Assembly (NCBI GenBank): GCA_027576995.1
Contig: JANBQC010000583.1
Span: 1 to 17,754, forward strand
Direction of reading: 5' to 3'
From: Dimargaris cristalligena
Lineage: Eukaryota > Kickxellomycota > Dimargaritomycetes > Dimargaritales > Dimargaritaceae
Length of the DNA: 17,754 nucleotides
Both the position numbers and the translations under genes were made by a program. Below, piece by piece: positions 9,065 through 17,754 of the stretch. How positions within the stretch are numbered: the stretch's first letter is position 1; every line of letters begins with the position of its first letter. The notes under the pieces were generated by a model. That model did not search any database. It was not told the DNA's origin and saw only the letters and a list, made by a program, of their open reading frames with translations.

Positions 9065-10956
9065 ATGGCCGAAGCCACACCATTTACCCTAAACCTTGCG
9101 CCCGCGCTTCTCGAGCGGCTCTCCCAAGACTTGGAAAAGTCCCCCGAGGTTCAGGTAAGTTAAGCCTCACCGACTCCAGCGGGAGCCGAGCAAGCCTTAC
9201 ACCGGACCGCATTGGCCCTTCACTTCATAAGTAATGGTATTTATCCAGTACTCATTGATACTTTAACCTTGTTACTGGCTATACTGACCGTGGTTATTAG
9301 GAAGGATTTCTGATAGGACGGGTCATACACATGAACCATGTCACATCTGGCATTACCGACGATAGCGATGATGGGCGTGCCGAGTTCCAACCGGCGCACT
9401 CGATGGGTAAGTCCGGCTATACCTCTGTACCATTTACACGGCTTCCCGAAATTAATGGGGAGAAACTAGAGCTTTAACGTAAATAGGGGTTTTATAAAAA
9501 AAACCAGTGAATTTGGGTGCTAATGGGATATATTGGGTGCCTATATATAAATATATGTTAATTGATTCAAATGCTACCCCGATTTGGCCACTTTTAGAGA
9601 TCAGCGACTACCACCCATGGAACCGTTCCGACCCCAAGTTCTACAACCCCGATGGGTCAATTGATGGCGACATACTGCATTCTTGGGGAATCAGAGACAA
9701 GGTATACTAATCACCTAATACGCCCACCCCTTTGCTCCAAAGAGTGACATCTTCATCCAAAATTATATGACCGAATTATGCATCACTTTCCTTATTGCTA
9801 GTTGTAAACTAATGCCATAGTTCATGTGGTTTTATCTCTCTCTATTTATTTACATTTCAAACTAGCGGGTCGTGGGTTATTACCATTACCGAGGTCAGTC
9901 GCCCAACTATCCATCCATGCGGGAAATGACTCTAACGGGTAATTTACGGGACTTCCTGCTATCCTGTGGCCTGCATGGGTTCCACTCGGACCCGTTCATT
10001 CTCGGCGTATTGACCGCGGCCCCCACAGAATACGACCAGCCCTTACCCGAGCAGAGCGCCCCACCGTCTCTACCACTCGTAAACATACAATGGTCCTTCT
10101 GGAATGTAGACCAGCCGGGAACAAGCCTTCATATACCCCTTAAGCCACTCCCGACATATATTACAACTTCTCTGCCCACTCCGGCAGTAAGTCTGAGCCT
10201 GGACGAAAAAGAAGGTCTTAGAGGGATAGCACGGTAAGACATATGGACAATGACTGCAGTATACTTCACACACGAGGCCATTCACGTCCCAATTATCGAC
10301 ATTATTCGCCCCTTTAGTTGAACTAGGGGCATCGCAAAACCCATTACTCCTGCCTCACTAACGATTTAATGTTTCCATGGAATTGGACTACCTTTTGTAA
10401 ATATACTGGGGTGGGTTTTATTACAATACGTTGGTGCAGATGCTCGAACCCTGTGGATACTATCCGGCTATTTCAAGAAATGATGAAGCGAATCCCCACT
10501 AACGGGACCAATATGGTTTTGGAACACTTCGCCCACACTATCAAGGTAAGTTCGGTTGGCTATTAGTCCATGTAGTTTTTGAAACAGATTTTAAGTGGGG
10601 GTTTAAAGGCCACACCATGGTTAGATTGGTTTATGAAGTATAACCTGGAACGGTTCTGGGCGTCTCGAATATAAAATTGTTGAGCCAATGGCAAATGCCA
10701 TTAGGAACTAATCACTTTGATTTGGTATAGTATTTATCTCATTACGCGGGGCTTACAGAGCCAGGCCCGATGGTTGATCCAGCAAGGCTCCAGCGCCAAG
10801 CCTGTCGCAGCGCCAACCTCCCACCGCCTCTCCACAGGGGCCCGGAGCGTGGATACATCCGATAGCATTTTCAACAATTCCCTGTTCCAGTTGGAAGAGG
10901 AAGACCCGGAACTAGAAAGCCATTTGCTACAGATTGCCGAATCGCAATATTATTAA
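9065..10956 (+). CDS. Abraxas-like MPN-minus protein, probable BRISC-type deubiquitinase scaffold
   Basis: Six exons, 9065-9154, 9301-9406, 9598-9701, 9866-10233, 10440-10545 and 10759-10956, give one frame of 323 residues. EGFLIGRV (residues 31-38), then an acidic TDDSDD stretch, corresponds to EGFLLGEV..ISDSQ of ABRAXAS2. KFYNPDGSIDGDIL and RVVGYYHYRG..PSMREMTL.GNL (~101-125) correspond to the VVGWY.FRR..MTFRE..LH..L core of the family. The metal-binding HxH of active MPN+ enzymes is not kept (HYR), so this is a pseudo-enzyme, as in Abraxas. In animals these proteins hold BRCC36 in K63-specific complexes. The region after residue 223 is diverged and ends ..IAESQYY; the SPxF motif that lets ABRAXAS1 bind BRCA1 is absent, so a BRISC role is likelier. 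Introns are 146, 191, 164, 206 and 213 nt. The fifth exon's acceptor is the least certain join. Confidence 0.7.
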
Positions 10957-13900
10957 TTTTCTCAATTTAGTTGGAAACTGGTGTGATTGCGATACTCCTA
11001 ATAGGAACGATGAGCAACTTGTAAGAAATATGTCCTACCTGGGGTCAGTTATATATACATATATTATACAGTTATTAAACAGGATTTGTTCTATAGTTGG
11101 CGCATAGGTGCCTCTTTCTACTTTGCCATTAATTTCCAGTACCACAAAATTGCCCAAGCGAGTGCCACTTTACTTAACCATAGGCTCGATTGGGCCATGT
11201 GTAGTAATGGTAGGTTCTTGTGATTTGTCGGACAACTAGGCAGATTGCCCCCCTCCCCAATACTAGACCTGGTGGATTGTCTAGAAAGTTACAAAATATA
11301 AAGGGCTAATGTGCTTATAAATAATTCAATCTAGAGTTGGAGAATTGCACTGGTGATACTATTCTGAGAGGCGACAACTGCTGGTAGTCGCTAAATTTAT
11401 CAGGACACCTAAATATTGGGCATTGATGGAAATACGTACAGAATAAGGTATTTTTAAGAATTCCGTGACCCCTACTTACTGTGCTTCAGTGTCCTATTCT
11501 GATTGGAAAGCTGATTTGCCTGACGGCCTTCACCCTGACAAGCATACTGGTCGGAACTTCCAGTCAATAGTACAATCAGTCGGTGTTTCTCACTGATAGC
11601 TGAGCCACTATTAGAGATCCCCTAATTTGTTGACCAGGACCATAACACTGTCCGTAACAACCGACCAAGTGGTCTTGGTGGAAACTTCGAAAAGCCAATA
11701 ACATACTATGGGTCACTCTAGAATACCAACACAAATACCACCTTCTTGATTAGTATAGAGTATCCGCTCCGGTTGGCATAGTGAGCGAGATCTACTTTAC
11801 TTATCTTCAGACACCACTTATTTCACCTAATTTAAACGAATCCATAAACCAGTATCATTTGTCCTATTAGGAAATGGGCACCACTTCCGATTTATCTTTA
11901 CCATTTGCCTATACCTCGTCCAGGGGATCCGCTGATTCCACCGTTCATGGATGGCGGTCCACAATAATAGGTAGAAAACTGGACCTGCCTCTAAATTACC
12001 GGTTATTTCCCTTTAATTCCGCTCTTTTATGTTCATCTAGGGGCTGTCAGTTGATGGCAAGCGTCGGAGTCTACGCGGAAGCGGGGTAAATAGTTATTAT
12101 CGGTAGTGTGGAACAGCAAATTCCGATCACGGAACTGGGCTTCGCAACCCCTTGATCGACCTTCGTTGCTCATCTGCCTGTAGGTCTTGAAACAGGCTGT
12201 CATCCCACCCACACCACTCATCTGATATCGGCAGTACCGATTACCTGGGGCTTTGTTAGGGCCGATGGCCATCAACTAGTGATTTACTGTGCAATATAAT
12301 TGACAGTGCCTGCTTCGGCCCTGACCCCTTGATCGTATCACACACCTCATCATTCCACTCAGCCGGCGAATTTGTTGCATGCAATCTGTTCACCGGGCTC
12401 CCCTGGCGCATTAAAAGGAGTCGCGGTGGAGTATAGGTCTCCTATTAATCACACCCCAGGGCTGAATAAAAGGGTACATCGACTGGATCTAAGCCGATGC
12501 CTCTCCTCTCAGACTATTGACCTTCCGCTTCGGTGATTCGCCCCTATTACATTCGTTGATTACCTAGACCCTTGGGTGCATCTGCCGTCCCGTGGATCCG
12601 GCCGAATTCGATCCGATGGTTTTATTCCGATCCCCACGTCTCGGCTACCGCATTGGTATACTGGCCCAGCTTAGGTTCTCGGATATCTCGGACTTGTAGT
12701 CGGCCTTGACTAGCCGAGAAAGAGCGACATTCACTGGTATGTGTAACAGTGGGAATATTCCTGAAAAACCATACATATATAGGGCCCCGATGAATCCACC
12801 GTTACCGGCCATGTCGCAGAGTTCGACTCTCGGCCGACAGCTGATTGCCATTAACACTCCATTGACCAACAATTAAAGTATAATTTAGGATTGGCCTATG
12901 CGCCAAGTACATGTAGGCACACTAGGTGGGTTTTACTTCACAGGGAACATGATAAAAAACGGGAATCGGGCGACCCCGTTCCTCAGTAAACGGATATACG
13001 GGCTGGGTAACCAAGTGCGCTGGATTCACCCTAGGCTAACTAAAACAGCGAGTTAACAATACTATCCATCTGGCCAGCTATACTACAGGCCAGAATCCAC
13101 TAGTATATGAACTCCCCATGAGCAATGGCAATGAACTGGGCCATTGGTAGACGCTCATATTATCCGAGATACTATGTGAGGCCCAACAGCAAAATCAGAG
13201 ACGCAACCTACCCGGGCCAATGTCGACTTACTGGCTGTATTCTTCTAGAGCCAGCAACCCTTCACGGCGGCTGGTGGCCTTGACGATCTTGGTGAATGCA
13301 TACGCCTTGCTTTGGGTTCAGTTGATGTCTAAACAAAAATGGTACAGGACGATGGCCGTGAACCCAGTTGAACCACAAACTACACTACTCGATATCAATT
13401 GCACGACTAGGAGCACCAAGCCGGGGTGGTTAAGGTAAATCGGGGCATTAATCACCGGCCGAATTTCAAAAAGAAAAAGAAGCGGGGGCTCGACTCTACA
13501 GACAGGATCCTCCGGATATAGACGATCTGGTATATTTATCTGGTTGCCCATAGCCGGGACTTTGATTGCATGCCGCACTTACTGCATTACCATGGGTAAT
13601 TTGGCAGCGTTATTGCAGGGCCAACCCCTGGGGCCTGAAAGTATACCTTACACCGCTTAGACCCAACATTTACATGAGGCAGCATAGCATGCTGATATCC
13701 CGGTTTTGCCACTCTTACTCTAGCCCCCCATACAACCGCAGTCTCGGAATTTACCCGCTCCTGTCATCCCCTATTACTGACCAATCGCGAGCCCATTTGC
13801 CAGGTAATGGTGGCTAGTAAACCATGCAGTATCCACTCATTAAACTAACCAACCTGTTATGTACCAACCTCATTGAATTACGGTTGACTACCTCCAATTC

Positions 13901-14945
13901 ATACAACATAGTGAGTTTGGCCTTACTAAGTCGGGCATCGACTGTGGTGGTCACGGTAAACGCCATCCCTAGGGGGGATATGCGACGTTTCATATACCGT
14001 GGGTTGCCTTTTATCCAATCTATTCGTAGTATTCCACCCAGGACCGTTCCACAGTGCCGTGTTAACAAACCCCCTCCATTTACAAAGCAGCCTTACCTCT
14101 GGCCAACGCGTGGGTGTGCTATCCAGCGTTCTTAACCCTGTATACTTCCAATTCAGAGCACTGAGCTGGCCCACCAATTCCACATTAAAAAATATCGGGT
14201 TCCATTCAACCACCTGGACCAAACCCGACCTACCCAGTCTTTTCCACCGCCGGCGGCTCTACCCTACGTATTGGGGCTATTTTGCACCAAGCAGGTGGAC
14301 GCTATTGACGAAACATCTACCCTTCACAGTGACAACATTCACCCCTACAAATGAGAGATTGGGATTTCCCACACCGAGTTGGGGATGATTTATAATTGTC
14401 AGTAATGCCGACCAGCAACGGGTTTGGTCGCCTCATAGAGGCATGAGAAAAGACTCTCCGACTATTTTCCTAACCCGATGAATCTACTCCGATTGCTAGT
14501 GGTGATGGAAGTCCCGGCGATTAAGTAGTTGCCCAGGGTGTGGAACAAACACCTTCGATTATCGATGCGTTGATATATATATATACACCGATTTCTCTTT
14601 ACAATTTAGACTAAGAGGGGTGATTCTATAATTAAACTATTCTACAGTGATTAATATGCCAATCAAGGCTGGATAGCCCAGGCATCCAGTCAGATTTCAG
14701 CGGAAAATCCCCACTACTGGCCGGTATATAATTAGCCTGGATCAGCTGACGGCAGTGTGGAGTTCTCACCGACCATCCTTTGTTGGCCCAACTAGACGCA
14801 GGTGTCTAAAAAAAGAACCACGGCCATTGGCGGGGGATTGATACAGCACAGTGTGGGTTTGGGATTTGGGATGCAGTAATATTATTTTTTCTTCACCAAG
14901 TATAACTCGGGAGGGGGAGACATACCCGCCTCCACCCCGGGCGAA

Positions 14946-14965
14946 GTGAGGCAGCCCTGCCTCAC
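14946..14965. repeat. Perfect 9-bp inverted repeat with 2-nt spacer
   Basis: GTGAGGCAG is followed by CC and then its exact reverse complement CTGCCTCAC. The half-site contains GAGGCAG, the complement of the CTGCCTC in the 16-nt word repeated in the divergent promoter at 8761. It could be a binding site for a dimeric protein or a small hairpin. No gene is adjacent. Confidence 0.6.
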
Positions 14966-16057
14966 GACTAAATACTGGGGCTTAGTTTGGTTCTGCATGG
15001 GAATCGGCATGATTGATATACAAGAAAGTTAGGAAGAAAAAAGGGGTTGGTGTGACCAAATTGCCTCTATACCCTGTATTAAAATACAGTTGCGGGGTTT
15101 AATTGGTTTAAGGATCCAAGGCCTAGCTGCAGCCAAGGGCCAGTGAGTGATTCATTCTGGGAATTCCTTGATGGTAGTATTATTGGAAAAGGGTGTCCAA
15201 AAGAGCTGGTCGGCCCTGAAAACATAGCGGGTGTATGATAGGACCAGCGTGCTGCGACTATTTGGCACCAGGGTTTAGGTGGAGGTGTGCGTCCGAATCG
15301 CTTATTCCCGCCGGACTATAGTTCCCTCGATTATGAAATTGCCGATTACTTACCAAGGCCCAACCGTTAGTAAATAACAGCCCGTTCAAGAAGGACTAAT
15401 CGAAAAAGGCTGGGAATCCGCTAACTATAAATAGAGGCCAGGTGATGAGATAAACATTGCGGAAATGGGGATTCACACACACTGAGGCGGCAGTCTATTA
15501 AGGGATGCAAATGGGTTTCCCAGGGACGACTTGTTTTTATTGGCGCTCTATCACTCGTAGAGGCAACCTTTCCGACACTGCCCGTTTATTCGGCCAGTCT
15601 CCCAGTGAGACCCGAGGGCTTGTGGCTGTGATGGTTTGGGGATTTGATTGAGTGGCACCCGGGCGACCAGCACGCTATGGGGGCCAGGATAACCCTACAA
15701 GTTCCAAGTAATCAATCAATACCCAACTGCAGTAAGCCTGCCTTTACTTTATTTATCGGCGGCTACTGCCCATTACCTGCGGAGGGTATGTATAGTGGCT
15801 TGACTGGGTGCAAAAAAAAAGAAAAACAAGGTTTAAAGAGGGGATATTTACCAAAGCGCAAAAGATGCCTACGGGAGAACTGTGCTAGAGATACTCGAGG
15901 ATACTGGTTACTATCACATGCCCTGGGCATATTATCACCACCGGACCCTGTTTTATGGGGCTTTATTCAGCACTATCCAACCCGCTGTAGTATATTCCAC
16001 CCGAGTTATGCTTCTATTAACCCGGATTCCGGGTACAATGTGGGTGGGCCTTGTTGA

Positions 16058-16188
16058 TATGGGTGAAATCCAAGCCAGCTGTATAAAGTTTTACATGATT
16101 TGTGTATGGGAGAGTATGCGGGAGTAACCATTTTAACCAGTAATGTAATGGATTTTTCGTTATACAGCCTGGATGAACTACTCCCATA
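16058..16188. repeat. MITE-like element, copy C
   Basis: About 131 bp with the best-preserved ends of the three copies. The left end is TATGGGTGAAATCCAAGCC.. and the reverse complement of the right end is TATGGGAGTAGTTCATCC.., both running into an AGCTGTATA/GGCTGTATA word. The internal block TTTTAACCAGTAATG and the right-hand 43 bases match copy B almost exactly. It is shorter than copy B in the middle, where a CTCACCC-type segment is missing. It has no coding capacity. The TA at each outer end is compatible with TA-target (Tc1/mariner-like) insertion, which is an inference. Confidence 0.75.
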
Positions 16189-16919
16189 TTCTTCCATACC
16201 AGCATGCCAGGGGTGAAATCACACACATACCCCGTGGCATAATTTGGCAATGAACTACTTTGACGTGACTAGAACACGTTACGGGCCAAGCTACGCAGTT
16301 TCCTTTGACGGACTTTAAAGCGGATTCTACTGTAGGTTGATTGGGCCCGGGGGTTATTAACGGAAGGTACCCGGTCGCTTTGATAGAAATAAAGAACTTC
16401 TTGGCAAATCTCTAAGCATGTTTGCCGAGACCTCTGGTTACATCAGTCTTCCGCAGCCACCCGGCCAACCCGATAATTCGATCTGGGACAACCCAGCGGT
16501 ATTTAAGGCGTGCCACGGAGGCTAACCTTGCATGCCTGGTCGTTTAGTGCATTTACAGAAGGAGTTTAATTAGATTTTAGTGGAATACTGGCCCCAGCAT
16601 CGGCCGGTAGCCAAGTAAGGAAAAAGGGCATGGTCGGATGGAATGATTCAAGCCGGAATGGTCGGCCCTTTTTTCTGCCGAGTATCAGAATGGTGATGAA
16701 CCCTGGTCAAGTGTATAGAACCGGCTGAAGATATCCTAGGGTATGGGAATAGCAACAGTAATAGAACCAGCGTCTTCCTCCGTAAGAACACCGCCCGGAG
16801 ATAAAGTCGAAAAGGGGAGCCAAATTCTTCCAGGTAGACACAGCGGTGGGCAGAAAAGTTTGGTTGTACGAGGAATAGCCTAGGGTCTTAAAAGGGAGGG
16901 GCTTGCAGGTGGCCATCCC

Positions 16920-17754
16920 CGCCAATTCGGCCAGTCACAGGCCCAGCCTATTGTTCCAGCCCTGTCTATTACCAGCTCAATCCAATCCCCTAACTAACCC
17001 TCTCTTTTTCAACAGGGTAGGGTGTGGTTTCCCACCCAACTGACCCTTCCCGCATACATTCTTCCTCTTCTTACATATGCGCCTTGGTCCCAGCCAGCTA
17101 TTTTTACTCCTCCTGGAGGACCATCGGGCCTTCTTCCGTCATGCACTGATCACCCACACTCTATTGAAATAACTGCATCTCATTCGCATCTAAAAATATA
17201 TTCCTGGTCCGCTAATCCTCTCGCTATATGCACCCACTTGCTATATGCATCCGTTGTATATAAATCGCCCAGTCTGCACGCCACTCCCAAAGACGCTCCG
17301 CTCCCTCTTTTCCCTATATTGTGTTGCCCTGCTGCGTTTCTCTTGTATTTCCACTGCCCTGTTAAAACACCGCTTAATAAGCTTGAACCCGTTCAGTTTC
17401 GGACAGTGTCTCCCTCCCAGACACTTGGAACCGTTTCACTCACGGCTTTCGATTAATCCTCCCCCACTGCGGGTCGCTTCTTTAATTGCGACCACCTCCT
17501 GTCTCATTCACTGCGTCTCGGCCATCTGCTTCCTTGGGGTTTCAGATTATATATGATATACTCCCTTTATCTGTAAGCTTTCCGACTGTCGGATTAAGTC
17601 CCAATTCCTCCACCCAGTCGTGTGGAGACCGCGTAGGTACGTACGAACGAACGTTATTCGCCCCTTATCACGCCAATACTGGGAGTGCATAGACTCTCAC
17701 ATTGCCCCGGTTGGATTCATTTTACGCTGAGCCTGTGGTAGTGGGTGGGAGGAC
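16920..17754 (+). promoter_or_regulatory. Pyrimidine-rich right end, possible promoter of a plus-strand gene beyond the window
   Basis: From about 16920 to 17600 the plus strand is strongly enriched in C and T (for example CCTCTCTTTTTCAACAG near 17000 and TTTCTCTTGTATTTCC near 17337). The strand bias explains the long overlapping plus-strand frames (17022-17456 and others), which show no domain. The same style of tract precedes recognised genes here, but this one is much longer. A short GTACGTACGAACGAACG repeat lies at about 17637-17653. No start codon with a convincing frame is visible before the edge. Confidence 0.3.

Larger units (their letters stand above)
10957..16919. other. Long gene-poor tract without a recognisable intact gene
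   Basis: Across about 6 kb I find no frame that can be joined into a known protein. Reading frames are at most ~137 codons, overlap on both strands and lack conserved motifs. From about 11.9 kb the base composition is visibly less AT-rich than the left-hand intergenic regions, closer to that of exons, which would fit decayed mobile elements or old pseudogenes. Weak hints are an MAIGPNKAPG peptide (minus, near 12270) and a KATSRREGLLALEE peptide (minus, near 13250). Both are treated as observations, not genes. An AT dinucleotide run lies at about 14573-14585. Confidence 0.5.

Noticed and set aside
12780..12840. tRNA-like T-arm (AGAGTTCGACTCT) near 12816
   Set aside because: No matching acceptor stem, D-arm or anticodon arm at the required distance upstream.
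13814..14388. Overlapping 84-129-codon frames on both strands around 13.8-14.4 kb
   Set aside because: Four frames overlap in one low-stop region; none shows a conserved motif, and the overlap itself points to composition rather than coding.
15644..16057. 137-codon plus-strand frame ending next to MITE-like copy C
   Set aside because: No domain or homology visible; it includes a Lys-rich stretch from an A-run, and no second exon could be joined.
17022..17456. 144-codon plus-strand frame near the right edge
   Set aside because: Pro/Ser/Leu-rich composition is what any frame of a C/T-rich strand gives; no motif is seen.

Overview
This window looks like nuclear DNA of an intron-rich fungus, most likely an early-diverging (non-Dikarya) lineage. 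The lineage is an inference. It rests on spliceosomal introns of 135-307 nt with GTAAGT/GTATGT-type donors, AT-rich intergenic DNA with GC-richer exons, a dispersed 5S rRNA gene, and a gene set (MAK11/PAK1IP1, METTL6-type and Abraxas-type genes) that budding yeasts keep only in part.

Layout. Bases 1-1129 hold an AT-rich 3' flank with one copy of a small inverted-repeat element. Bases 1130-3141 (minus strand) carry a six-exon PRP38-family splicing factor with an arginine/serine-rich tail and a 12-nt microexon. Bases 3142-5083 are intergenic and contain a lone 5S rRNA gene (about 4091-4206) with a T-run terminator. Bases 5084-7159 (plus) carry a five-exon WD40 gene, the MAK11/PAK1IP1 ribosome-biogenesis factor, with a second element copy in its longest intron. 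It converges on a three-exon METTL6-type tRNA m3C methyltransferase at 7411-8568 (minus). A 496-nt divergent promoter with repeated G-rich modules then leads to a six-exon Abraxas-like, MPN-minus scaffold gene at 9065-10956 (plus). From 10957 to the end, about 6.8 kb, I recognise no intact gene. That tract holds a third element copy (about 16058-16188), a perfect palindrome, a few weak relic-like reading frames, and a pyrimidine-rich right end that may be the promoter of a gene beyond the window.

The four protein genes are housekeeping or signalling genes for RNA and ubiquitin: pre-mRNA splicing, 60S subunit assembly, tRNA modification, and a K63-deubiquitinase-type scaffold. They do not form an obvious single pathway. 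All exon joins were deduced by hand from splice-site sequence, reading-frame phase and recalled family conservation. Each model gives one uninterrupted frame, but no transcript or database comparison was possible.
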